Source: Pseudo-nitzschia pungens (lineage: Eukaryota > Bacillariophyta > Bacillariophyceae > Bacillariales > Bacillariaceae). Taken from it: a DNA stretch of 64,000 bases. Both the position numbers and the translations under genes were made by a program. The stretch covers positions 1,426,001-1,490,000 of the forward strand of contig CM074763.1 in NCBI GenBank assembly GCA_037355855.1. Reading direction: 5' to 3'. The notes beneath the pieces were generated by a model. That model was not told where the DNA came from, made no database searches, and saw only the letters and a program-made list of their open reading frames with translations. Of this stretch, positions 1 to 8,568 are shown in pieces. Numbering within the stretch: the first letter of the stretch is position 1; the number at the start of each line of letters is the position of its first letter.

Positions 1-932
1 TAGTACAGGCCGGAATCGATAAGAACTCTGAGGTATTTTGTAGAGCACAGCGGACGGGAAAGTCGGAAGACACTACGTAGATCTGAGTGGTGTCTGTGAC
101 TGCGTCTGCTGGGAAGAGTCTCGGTCTAGAGGAACACCGCTATCTACCAGTCGATAGGTACGAGCACGCACCGTACGGCGAACCGACAAGTAATGTCGTT
201 GGAAGCAGTTTTCATGTCAGGAGCATATTATTTCGATTCAACGGGGGAGAGCGGCATTGACACTTCTACTATATGTTGTAATATAGTCCTTAAAGTCAGA
301 GACATCACATCTCAAGATGAATCGTAGATGAAACTCTATCATTCGTTGTACCGCATGCGTTCGAGGCAATACTGAAACTATGACCTGCTCGCACTCACAA
401 ATTTCAAATTGGGAAACATTCATCCTATCATGTCTACGTGTGGGAGAATAGTACTGAAATAAAAAGTATTTAATGTACAAGCAATTCATCCAACGCAATC
501 AACTTTTCTGCTGCGCTATTGATCTGATCGATTTGCCAAAATAATGTTTGTGACTGCGGTACTGTGCAGCCGGTCCGAGCGAGGCCCGACGGAAGTTCTG
601 TCAAGCTGTTTTTGTACCGTGCCGAATCTCGTTCACTCGAAATGAGTATCTAGTCTTGTCCGAGACAGTCCGCTTCCGTTAGCTATATTCAATGAGATCT
701 ATGAGATCCGTTGGCAAACGTTCTAGTGCACAAACAACACATAAGTAAGCATGTCAATGGCATGCCGCATCAATGAATCCATATCAATGGTTTGGAATTT
801 CCCACAGCGTTTCTCTCATCAACGTTCTGTTTAGCATGGTGCCGAATCATCCGAAAGAACGCCGTGTGATCCTTTCATTCTAATTCATTCTTCGGTTTTG
901 GTTTCGGTTCGTTTCATTGGATTTCTTTCCAT
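1..932. other. Left-end intergenic DNA
   Basis: I see no credible gene here. The short open frames lack protein-like composition or recognisable motifs. The right end should hold the 3' flank of the minus-strand gene that stops at 933. Confidence 0.5.
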
Positions 933-1679
933 TTACGTTTCTCTCATCAGGAGCCCCTCATGCATATCATTGTCGGAAAAAATAATGTCGTTCAGCATCG
1001 AACTCGGGGCGGACTGGTCTCTGCTCCCGTGTCCTCGCCGGAGCCGGTGATAAAAGGTGAACCAAGTTCCTCGCAGGTAGTAGTATATTCGATATCGATT
1101 GGACATTATTGCCCCAAACACAAAGAAGAACACAACCGCCAGGACCATCCAACAGGCGGTCTTGAAGAGGAACCACAACATTTTGATCCACCACTCTCTG
1201 CGAGGGTGATGAGGAGCTTGCGTTGGTGCTGCGGTAGTGGGCGGAATCGTCGTCGGAGGAGCGGTTGTAGGCGGTGAAGTGGTTGGTGGAGCAGTGGTTG
1301 GTGCAAGAGTTGTTGGTGCAGGGGTTGTTGGTGCAGGAGTTGTCGGAGCTGCGGTAGTGGGTGTCGCGGTAGTTGGTGAGGGAGTTGTGGGAGACTCCGT
1401 TGGTGACGCAGAAGGTGCCGGTGAGCTTGCAGTGGTATTTGACGAGGGTGTCACGGTAGGAGCTGGAGATATCGTGCTGTCGTCCTCGTTGCCCGTCCCG
1501 CTGCTTGCCGATCCTAGTAATGTTGCTTTGGCTCGTTCCATCAAAGCTAGATTCAATTTCGCAAGCCTCCGCTGCTTCCGACGCAGATGATTGCCTCCGT
1601 TGACAACTTCATCACTCGCCAAGGCAGCAGAAAACGAAAGAACGGCAACGAGAAGCAGGAGTTGTGGAATGGATCGCAT
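933..1679 (-). CDS. Mucin-like Thr/Pro-rich type I membrane protein
   Basis: A 248-residue protein opening with a clear signal peptide (residues 1-21, ending FSAALA). A Ser/Thr/Pro-rich stalk follows, containing about a dozen tandem APTT/PPTT-type tetrapeptides (about residues 85-155) that look like an O-glycosylated spacer. A very hydrophobic segment near residues 165-193 (from KMLWFLF to FGAIM) is the likely membrane span, followed by a short basic then acidic cytoplasmic tail. No catalytic domain is visible. The layout suggests a surface or wall-associated anchor protein, but the function is unknown. The start is an ATG directly before the signal peptide and no intron is needed. The matching open frame on the opposite strand is the complement of the repeat and is not a gene. 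Confidence 0.75.
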   Translation of the reverse strand: MRSIPQLLLLVAVLSFSAALASDEVVNGGNHLRRKQRRLAKLNLALMERAKATLLGSASSGTGNEDDSTISPAPTVTPSSNTTASSPAPSASPTESPTTPSPTTATPTTAAPTTPAPTTPAPTTLAPTTAPPTTSPPTTAPPTTIPPTTAAPTQAPHHPRREWWIKMLWFLFKTACWMVLAVVFFFVFGAIMSNRYRIYYYLRGTWFTFYHRLRRGHGSRDQSAPSSMLNDIIFSDNDMHEGLLMRET

Positions 1680-2466
1680 CGTTCTTTGCCAAAATAATGA
1701 TATTTTATCGTATTGATTGACCGGTCTCTGCCCCTAATGGATGTTAGACACTTGTTATGGTATGTATGGAGGGGATGAGATGTTTGCGTGACGGGTTTCG
1801 TAGTCACAGCTCAAAAGAAGATGGAAAGATTGAAATTGTTTCGTAGTACGAGTAACCTTATGTTGTTTGTTGTTCTTGTTGTACCGGTACCGTACTGTTC
1901 GCCTTAGTCTTGCGTATTTACAGTATCGTTTTCTCGCTTTTCGCTGTACATACGGTACCGGTAACCTTAATTACGGTAAGAGTTGAGAGTCACGAGTCAA
2001 AGAAGCTGTCAACGAACCTAAGTGACAACGCTCGATAAGATTTACTTCGTGCACGACAACTTCGGACGGTGTTTCTGTCGGTCGAAGTTCAAAGCCTTCG
2101 CGCGGTGTGTTCGTTTCGGAAATTCTGCGTTCGTTCGGTCCCCCGCATCGGGACCATGTGGGGTGAAACGCAAGAAATGGACATGGGGTACCCTCACACT
2201 TTTTTCCGGGTAAATTTACATTTTTTTTTTAACATACTACATTACCTACTTTAACTAAAAAATGTATGATGGTGAAAAATATCAATATGACGAAAGGAGT
2301 TCTTCTTCTCCATCACAGAATGTCGTGGAATAACATCCTCATTCTTTATTCTCCCAATTGCACTTTTATGCGTCTTGCAATACTCCAGTTCCAAATGGAA
2401 CTTGCTCCTTCAGTCATTCACAGCGGTACTACTCTCTGACGTTTTTGACCTCAGCAATTGCGTCAC
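1680..2466. other. Intergenic DNA left of the retroelement
   Basis: No supported gene. It carries the promoter side of the minus-strand gene ending at 1679 and the left flank of the retrotransposon insertion. The last five bases of the flank (ATTAC, 2467-2471) are the left copy of the outer target-site duplication. Confidence 0.5.
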
Positions 2467-2471
2467 ATTAC

Positions 2472-2660
2472 TGCCATACCCCGGGTCTACTAGTGATTAG
2501 AATAGTAGTGATATGCAAATTGTGAGCTCTATCGGTTAGTCTATCTGCTACAGTTCTAAGAGCCTTCCGAGTCAGCGATTCTGTCGACTCGCCGATTGTT
2601 TTTATCCTTATCCTTAATCCAGTCCCGAGTAGACTCGTGACTGTCTTCTGGTGCACGGCA
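2472..2660 (-). repeat. 3' LTR of the outer element
   Basis: This 189-bp long terminal repeat reads TGCCGTGCAC...GGTATGGCA on the element strand. It matches the copy at 13983-14171, including all variants that separate the outer pair from the inner pair. Confidence 0.93.
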
Positions 2661-2722
2661 TGCTCCTCCATGGTACTGTAACAATTACTTCTCTGGTTCA
2701 GGGCTATCCCTGCAATAATAGG
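2661..2722 (-). other. Outer element 3' internal tail, cut off from its pol
   Basis: These 62 bp are the 3' end of the outer element's internal region, including its polypurine tract beside the LTR. The same segment recurs at 2911-2972 in the inner element, joined to pol as it should be. Here the inner element separates it from the rest of the outer pol. Confidence 0.85.
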
Positions 2723-2910
2723 TGCCATACCCCGGGTCTACTAGTGATTAGAATAGTAGTGATATGCAAATTGTGAGCCCTATTGGTTAGTCTATTTGCT
2801 ACAGTTCTAAGAGCCCTCCGAATCAGCGATTCTGTCGGCTCGCTGATTCTTTTATCCTTATCCTTAATCCAGTCCCGAGTGGACTCGTGACTGTCTTCTG
2901 GTGCACGGCA
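2723..2910 (-). repeat. 3' LTR of the inner element
   Basis: This 188-bp LTR appears identical to 8381-8568. It lies next to the target-duplication copy ATAGG at 2718-2722. Confidence 0.93.
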
Positions 2911-2934
2911 TGCTCCTCCATGGTACTGTAACAA

Positions 2935-5900
2935 TTACTTCTCTGGTTCAGGGCTATTCCTGCAATAATAAGGATGGACTCTCCTGATGTTAACCCGGTC
3001 AGTTACAAAAGGAGCAGTTTCAATAGTTACAGTTCCATTATCATGGGCCTTGAGCACCTTGTAAGGTCCTTGCCGTGGGAAGGATAGTTTAGGAATAATG
3101 CCCTTCCTTTCCAGGGTGACATAGTCTCCTTCCTTGTAGACATGGGGGATCCTCTTTTGGTTCTCCCTGACGTTGCTCGTGTGGATGCTTTTCTGCTTCC
3201 TTGCTTGGATTGCTTCCCAATCCACTGGGAAATTCACGGGCATGAACATGTCTCTTCCAAACACCAACTGTGCCGGGGAGTACCCCAGGGTTGTGTGGAT
3301 GGCACTTCTGATAGCGTATGCTGCCTTGGTGGTGAATTCCTCAAAAGGGTCCTTCTCGTGGAGGTCCCTACTTTCCAGGTTGAAGGACAACAGACAGTCC
3401 TTTAATACCTGATGGATCCTTTCCAACACTGAATTGGATTGTGGATTCCAAGCCCCACTGGGCTTCCTTTTCATCCCCATGTTCTCACAGAGCTCTTGGA
3501 ACTCTGCCTTGAACTCGCTCCCGCCGTCAAAGCCAATTTCCTTTGGGCGTGGATATCTTGCTAGCCAGGTACTGTCCAACAATCGTTGAGTTTCTGCTGC
3601 ATTTGGGGAGTCCTTCAGGTGAGCCAGTTCAAACCATCCGGTCACTGGGTCCACCATGGTGAGGACATGGATTTGGTAGTCTTTACCATTTTTGTTGTGG
3701 ACAGTTGCAGGTCCCCAGAGGTCCACATTGACCCTCTGCCATTTGGTGACCTCAGCTGCTTTTTCCGGTAGTAGTCCATACTTCTTCCGGCCACTCTTCT
3801 TAAACATCTGACACGTGTGGCAGTGCTTACAAAGGTCCTGGACGTCCTTCCGTAGGCCTTTCCAGGTGAAGACTGAGCGTATGCTCTGTTCCATTCTCTT
3901 CTCGCCGGGATGGACCAACATGCTGTGGTACCATTCCATAACTCTATCCTTGAGTTTATCGGGAATCAGAATCTTTCCTTCTTTATGGATTAGGTTGTAC
4001 CCTTCCACCATTTTGGTAGTCAGTCGGTTGTCTTTTTCCAGAGCACTCACGATTCCTGTGTCCTTTTGCTGGTAGAACTGAATCATGTCCGGGGCAAGTG
4101 GGAATGCACTATTGCCCTGGAATTCTTCCGGAGCTTCTTCTCCAAGTGGGAATAGGAGTTGCCGGAGATGCTCTTCCTCATCCGCGTAGGTGAGGGGCTT
4201 GTTCGGTGGTAGCCATTCCACTGTGTCCGCTGGATCATCAGTAATGTCCAGGCGAGACAGTGCGTCTGCTGCATCATTGTCTTTGCCCGCAACATGCTTG
4301 ACTACTGGATGGAACTCCTCCATAAGGAGTCTCCACCGGACCATTCTCTGCGTCGGCATCTGCTGATACAGTAGGTTTAGGTGGTCTGTGTGAATAATCA
4401 CATCTTGTCCTCGTAGGATTCCTTCAAACGCTTTTAGCCCTTCTACTATGCCCAGGAGTTCTTTCTCTCCAACCGTGTAGTTGAGTTGCGCAGAGTTCAG
4501 CTTCCGGGTGTAGAAACCAAGGGGCTTGCCATCTTGGCATACAGTTGCTCCCAGTTGCCTGTCACTGGCGTCTGAGTAGAGATGAAATGGTTTCGTAAAG
4601 TCTGGGAATGCAAGCTTTGCTTCATCTGCGAGCATCCTTTTCGCCTCCATGAAAGCTTTCTGCTCTGCTGGACCCCAGTACCAATTCATTTTGCCCTTTT
4701 TCCCTGCTAGTTTGTTTAGAGGGGCTAGGATGTGGGAGCGGCGCTTCCACATGTCCCTGTAAAAGTTGACCATTCCAAGGAACATCTTGAGTTGCTTGGT
4801 GTTCTTGGGGGCTTCCAGGCGCTTCATCGCCTCCAGTTTCTTTGGCTGGGGCTGAATGCCCTCTGTTGTTAACAGAAATCCCAGATATTCCACTTCTTTT
4901 TGCATGAAAAAGGATTTTCGTAGGTTGGCTCTGAAGCCCGCATCATCCAGTCTCTGTAGGACTGTATCGATTTTGTTGAGGTGATCCTGTTCAGATTCTC
5001 CCTCCCTCTGTATGATTAGGATGTCATCGATGTAGACGAGGACATAGTCCAGGTCCCCTAGTAGGTTCATCATGACCGATTGGAAGATATCCGGAGCACA
5101 CGCAATCCCCATTGCTAGTCTCTTGTAGGCATACTTTCCCCACGGCAGAATGGTGGAGCAGATCTTCTGGCTCTCCTTGCAGATGGGGATGGTGTAGTAT
5201 CCTTGGGATAAGTCCAGTGCCGTAGCTGATTTGAACTTCTGCAACCTTTGGATCGTTTCCCCTATTCGTGGTAGTGGGAATGGTTTCCTTTGGATGGCTG
5301 CATTCATCTTCCGGAAGTCCGTTAGAACGCGAATGTCCCCTGTCTTTTTGGGTTGACAGAAGGTAGGGGATGCCCACGGTGAGTCGTCATCGTGGGGGAG
5401 TTTTTCCAGGACTCCAATATCACAGAGCCTGGTGATCTCCTTTCGGAGTGCTTGTTCAAAGGCATGGGGTACAGAATAGTACCTCTGCCGGACCGGTTTT
5501 ACCCCTGGTTGGAGTTCAATGGACACCGGTTCTATATTTTTGAGCAGGCCCAATCCTCCTCCAAAGAGTGTTGGGAATTTCTTCAGTGTTTTCTTCAGCG
5601 CTTCCTTGGACGCGTCTGTAATCTCCAGGTCATTGACCATGGCATCTATATCTACTTTGGAGTAGTCGGCGTCCAGGATTTTGGATTGCCTCTCTTCCTC
5701 CCGTTGGAGGATTGGACTTTGTGTGTTGGCAAAGAATACTGCCTCACATTTGTCCGGGTCAGAGAGCTCCCCCATCCCCTTCATGGGAATAGAGTCACCC
5801 TGCCATTCTATTGTTCGGGAGCTGTATTTGATATCCAGTCCCAGTTGTGCCATTAGGTCGGATCCTATAATCATGTCATAGGGTACTTCCTCATGGTGAT

Positions 5901-6210
5901 GATACTCATCCACTTGGAAGGTCCATTTGATGGTCTTGGAATTTGAAAATTCTATCAACCTCAGTCCCACTGAAGCCGCAGACTTGGTTCTGAACTTGCC
6001 TCCATACGTGTTGTAGGTGACAGATCTTTGGTCTCGGTTCGTTAGTTGACTTCGGTCGACAAAGTGCCTTAGTATGATGGATTTGGAGCACCCGGAGTCG
6101 AGTAGGCCCCGGAGCATCCTCCCCCTTCCCTTGTGGTCCAATACCTCCACACAGACGTCTGCGAATCGGTTGATTACGCGCGGTCCGGTGTGGATGGTAT
6201 CAGGAGCCAT
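2935..6210 (-). CDS. pol: Inner Ty3/gypsy Pol: protease, RT, RNase H, integrase
   Basis: A 1,091-residue polyprotein. The aspartic protease has the DSG triad at residues 38-40 followed by CSKSII. Reverse transcriptase has LTDFRK near 296 and the YIDD catalytic box at 393-396. RNase H shows D547, a glutamate near 582, D609 and the DAADALSR end. Integrase has an HHCC zinc site (H762, H767, C797, C800) and a D830-D895-E930 core with the usual 34-residue last gap. A C-terminal GPY/F-like module contains QGPYKV. Pol lies in the same frame as gag: gag's TGA is followed at once by the ATG of pol. I infer synthesis by stop readthrough or reinitiation rather than frameshifting. No chromodomain is evident at the C-terminus. 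Confidence 0.95.
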   Translation of the reverse strand: MAPDTIHTGPRVINRFADVCVEVLDHKGRGRMLRGLLDSGCSKSIILRHFVDRSQLTNRDQRSVTYNTYGGKFRTKSAASVGLRLIEFSNSKTIKWTFQVDEYHHHEEVPYDMIIGSDLMAQLGLDIKYSSRTIEWQGDSIPMKGMGELSDPDKCEAVFFANTQSPILQREEERQSKILDADYSKVDIDAMVNDLEITDASKEALKKTLKKFPTLFGGGLGLLKNIEPVSIELQPGVKPVRQRYYSVPHAFEQALRKEITRLCDIGVLEKLPHDDDSPWASPTFCQPKKTGDIRVLTDFRKMNAAIQRKPFPLPRIGETIQRLQKFKSATALDLSQGYYTIPICKESQKICSTILPWGKYAYKRLAMGIACAPDIFQSVMMNLLGDLDYVLVYIDDILIIQREGESEQDHLNKIDTVLQRLDDAGFRANLRKSFFMQKEVEYLGFLLTTEGIQPQPKKLEAMKRLEAPKNTKQLKMFLGMVNFYRDMWKRRSHILAPLNKLAGKKGKMNWYWGPAEQKAFMEAKRMLADEAKLAFPDFTKPFHLYSDASDRQLGATVCQDGKPLGFYTRKLNSAQLNYTVGEKELLGIVEGLKAFEGILRGQDVIIHTDHLNLLYQQMPTQRMVRWRLLMEEFHPVVKHVAGKDNDAADALSRLDITDDPADTVEWLPPNKPLTYADEEEHLRQLLFPLGEEAPEEFQGNSAFPLAPDMIQFYQQKDTGIVSALEKDNRLTTKMVEGYNLIHKEGKILIPDKLKDRVMEWYHSMLVHPGEKRMEQSIRSVFTWKGLRKDVQDLCKHCHTCQMFKKSGRKKYGLLPEKAAEVTKWQRVNVDLWGPATVHNKNGKDYQIHVLTMVDPVTGWFELAHLKDSPNAAETQRLLDSTWLARYPRPKEIGFDGGSEFKAEFQELCENMGMKRKPSGAWNPQSNSVLERIHQVLKDCLLSFNLESRDLHEKDPFEEFTTKAAYAIRSAIHTTLGYSPAQLVFGRDMFMPVNFPVDWEAIQARKQKSIHTSNVRENQKRIPHVYKEGDYVTLERKGIIPKLSFPRQGPYKVLKAHDNGTVTIETAPFVTDRVNIRRVHPYYCRNSPEPEK

Positions 6211-6213
6211 TCA
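6208..6213 (-). promoter_or_regulatory. gag TGA / pol ATG junction
   Basis: On the element strand the sequence is AAC TGA ATG GCT. The gag stop is directly followed by the pol start in the same frame, so one UGA separates two open frames that otherwise form a 1,565-codon unit. The same junction occurs in the outer copy (11809-11814). It could act by readthrough, as in gammaretroviruses, or by stop-start reinitiation. The sequence alone does not decide. Confidence 0.7.
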
Positions 6214-7632
6214 GTTGTGGGATCCTTTCTTTTTGAAGGTTTTCCGGTACTTTCTTCTGTACTCTTTGAGTTCCCGTTCGGAGATGTCGATCTCGTCATC
6301 GGAGACTTCATGGTCAGCTTGGGCCGTGGCCAGTACATAAGAGTACTCGTGGTTCGATAGGTTCCTTCCCCAGTGGGGTTTGGAGTGTTGCTCAGTGTCT
6401 GAGTCTTGTTCTTTTGCCACAAAATGCTCCTTGAGCAAGTTGATGGTCTCCCGGTCGAACTTTCCCTTCTTGGGGGGTCCGCCGGTTAGTTTCCAGCATT
6501 TGCCGGCATGGACCTTGCCACAGGTCTTGCATAGCTGCTTGTTGCTGTTGTCCACAGGGCGCTTCTTTTTGCCAGGGGATTTCCCGTGGTGGGTTCCTCC
6601 CCCAGATGCGGCCTTGGTATTCTTCTTGGTTCCACCATTTTGTTTTTCGAGGTCAGAGATTCGTTTGCGGAGTTCATCCTCGTTCCGGATGGTGATTTCC
6701 AAATTTTCGAGCTTGTCGATGGTGGTGTTAAAGGGGTGTTTGTAGACGTCCCAACTAATGTGCTCCAGCTTCTCGCGCTGTGAGTGGGTCATGTTGGCAT
6801 CTAGGATTTCCTTCATGTCCTCTTCCGAGTAACTGGATGGTGCAGTGCCTTTTGCAGCGCCACTCTCCCAGAGGCAATCGGGTAGATAGCTCTGTAGTTC
6901 GGCCATACGGTTTGCCCATGAGCGGATACCGTGTTTCATATCGATTTTTGTGTTCCGGATGAATCTCCGGAGCAGAATGTAGGAACGTTGGCCATTCATG
7001 TCATTGCCAAAGATTTTGAGCTTGAGGGCGTGCATACACTCCTCAATGATATCCTTTCTGTACTCCTGAGTTTGGTAGTACTGGATGAGGGTACTTGAGA
7101 CCCTTTTCTTTGGGACCGGACCGTCAAGTGCGGTTGGTTCCGGTTCTTGTTCGGACGCCGCCGTAGCAGTCGTGTTGTCCTTCGCGGTTGGGGCGCTGGC
7201 GCCCTCCACCGCCTTTTTGGATTTGTCAGTGGGGGGTTCCTTAGGAGGTTCCTTAGGTTCCCGCATGGCAATCCTCTCGAGTTTTTGTTGGATCAGTTGG
7301 TTGTTGTGTACCTTGTGTCCTGGTTCGGCATAATATGTCCGGCCCAAAACCATCTGGACAAGAGAGAGTGCCTCGAGGGAGAGGATTCTCTGTAGGACAT
7401 CCAGTTTCTGGTCTCCTTGGAGTTTCTCATTGTTGACAATCTTCTGGTCAAAGTCTCGCTTCCAGATGATGAAGAGTTCCGGTCTTTCAGTGTCGGTGAG
7501 TACCTTCAGATAGTCACTGAAGGCCACTCCCCCTTTCTCGGAGTCTATGCTCATCTTCACAGCATCGGCGTCTTCCGGCCAGTTCTCGCGAGTGAAGTTA
7601 AAGGGTTTCTGTTTGGTTCCTTTGGACGCCAT
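6211..7632 (-). CDS. gag: Inner Ty3/gypsy Gag
   Basis: A 473-residue structural protein, rich in Lys/Glu, with a helical capsid-like centre. A compact Cys/His knuckle (CKTCGKVHAGKC) lies about 100 residues from the C-terminus and follows a basic Gly/Lys-rich stretch, as in nucleocapsid domains. The knuckle spacing (C-x2-C-x3-H-x3-C) is shorter than the retroviral CCHC. The ATG at 7632 is the first good start. Gag ends in TGA directly against the pol ATG in the same frame. Two in-frame pieces of an almost identical Gag occur in the outer copy, broken by one extra base. Confidence 0.9.
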   Translation of the reverse strand: MASKGTKQKPFNFTRENWPEDADAVKMSIDSEKGGVAFSDYLKVLTDTERPELFIIWKRDFDQKIVNNEKLQGDQKLDVLQRILSLEALSLVQMVLGRTYYAEPGHKVHNNQLIQQKLERIAMREPKEPPKEPPTDKSKKAVEGASAPTAKDNTTATAASEQEPEPTALDGPVPKKRVSSTLIQYYQTQEYRKDIIEECMHALKLKIFGNDMNGQRSYILLRRFIRNTKIDMKHGIRSWANRMAELQSYLPDCLWESGAAKGTAPSSYSEEDMKEILDANMTHSQREKLEHISWDVYKHPFNTTIDKLENLEITIRNEDELRKRISDLEKQNGGTKKNTKAASGGGTHHGKSPGKKKRPVDNSNKQLCKTCGKVHAGKCWKLTGGPPKKGKFDRETINLLKEHFVAKEQDSDTEQHSKPHWGRNLSNHEYSYVLATAQADHEVSDDEIDISERELKEYRRKYRKTFKKKGSHN

Positions 7633-8096
7633 GGTTAATCAGTTTTTATTTAGTTAATTTAGTTACTTTAGTCTGTTATCTGCTAATCTGTTAATTTCAG
7701 TGTGGAAATGAGCAAAAGTGGTTGCTCCAGATTTTGCAGTTTTTGCTACTAAATTTGGTTTCCACGCGATAACTCGTGTTGTAACTGATTTTGCTCTCAT
7801 CCATCTTGGTGGTGGGAGTTGTTTCTCTCTTTGGCTTCCGGGAATCCTGTGGTTCTCCGGAGTTGTTTCTGTTTTTATTTTGTGGGATTCGATTCCCGTG
7901 GTTCTCCGGCGTTGCTTCTCTGTTAAGCGGTCACCGGGCCGGTCCCACTTCCCGTTTCTCGTGGGATTAGTGGTGTTCGGGTATTTATCATATACCTGTC
8001 CGGATATTTATATGTTCCGGTTTTGGTCGGCATGCCCTTTTTGGTCTGTCCGTCCACTCAGTGTTGGTCCAATTAGTCCACTCACTGGATTATGTG

Positions 8097-8354
8097 TCAC
8101 TTTTTCAGTGTGTATTTTCGAGTTTTTCGATTATTCCTGTTGTCGACCATGGTCCTGTTTAGGTCCTTAGGTGTCTCTGTTGCTGCAGTTGCTCCTTGTA
8201 ATGGAACCAACTGTTGCTGGGGTTGCTCTTCCTTAGTGCTGCAGACACCGGATGTTCTTTCCCCTGTTTGCTTCTTTGCGCCTCCATTTTTCGGCAGTTT
8301 CTTCGGTCCCGTCGGTTTGCTGACCGATCGGTCCCTTCTCTTGCTCATGGTCAT
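8097..8354 (-). other. Basic 85-codon open frame in the inner element leader
   Basis: An ATG frame starting 27 bases after the 5' LTR, rich in Lys/Arg. In the outer copy the first ATG is lost and a TAG interrupts the frame at about the 26th codon. That difference between two otherwise near-identical copies argues against an essential protein. It may be an untranslated packaging/leader segment or a dispensable uORF. Confidence 0.3.
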
Positions 8355-8360
8355 CAGCGC

Positions 8361-8380
8361 TCAGCTTGATTTTAAAATCA
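8361..8380 (-). promoter_or_regulatory. Primer-binding position of the inner element, palindromic
   Basis: Directly after the 5' LTR the element strand reads TGATTTTAAAATCAAGCTGA. The first 14 bases are a perfect palindrome. A tRNA-primed element would normally begin TGG here, complementary to the tRNA CCA end, and this one does not. The same sequence occurs at 13963-13982 in the outer copy. Confidence 0.55.
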
Positions 8381-8568
8381 TGCCATACCCCGGGTCTACT
8401 AGTGATTAGAATAGTAGTGATATGCAAATTGTGAGCCCTATTGGTTAGTCTATTTGCTACAGTTCTAAGAGCCCTCCGAATCAGCGATTCTGTCGGCTCG
8501 CTGATTCTTTTATCCTTATCCTTAATCCAGTCCCGAGTGGACTCGTGACTGTCTTCTGGTGCACGGCA
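8381..8568 (-). repeat. 5' LTR of the inner element
   Basis: This 188-bp LTR should carry the element promoter and RNA start, though I recognise no defined TATA box. It also lies inside the 3' end of the outer pol and adds an LTR-encoded tail to that frame. The flanking ATAGG at 8569-8573 is the right copy of the target duplication. Confidence 0.93.

Larger units (their letters stand above)
2723..8568 (-). mobile_element. Inner Ty3/gypsy LTR retrotransposon, apparently intact
   Basis: Minus-strand element with 5' LTR 8381-8568, leader, gag (6211-7632), pol (2935-6210) and 3' LTR 2723-2910. Its flanks carry the 5-bp duplication ATAGG (2718-2722 and 8569-8573), showing that it transposed into the outer element. 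The 188-bp LTRs start TG and end CA on the element strand, and I see no differences between them, which implies recent insertion. Gag and pol are both open. A short purine tract lies just inside the 3' LTR (2911-2920 read on the minus strand), as expected for second-strand priming. It could be active or recently active. Confidence 0.95.

Noticed and set aside
238..498. 86-codon minus-strand frame near the left end
   Set aside because: No motif, no family resemblance and no supporting context.
1237..1590. Plus-strand Val/Gly-rich frame opposite the mucin-like gene
   Set aside because: It is the mirror of the Thr/Pro repeat; the minus strand has a signal peptide and membrane span.
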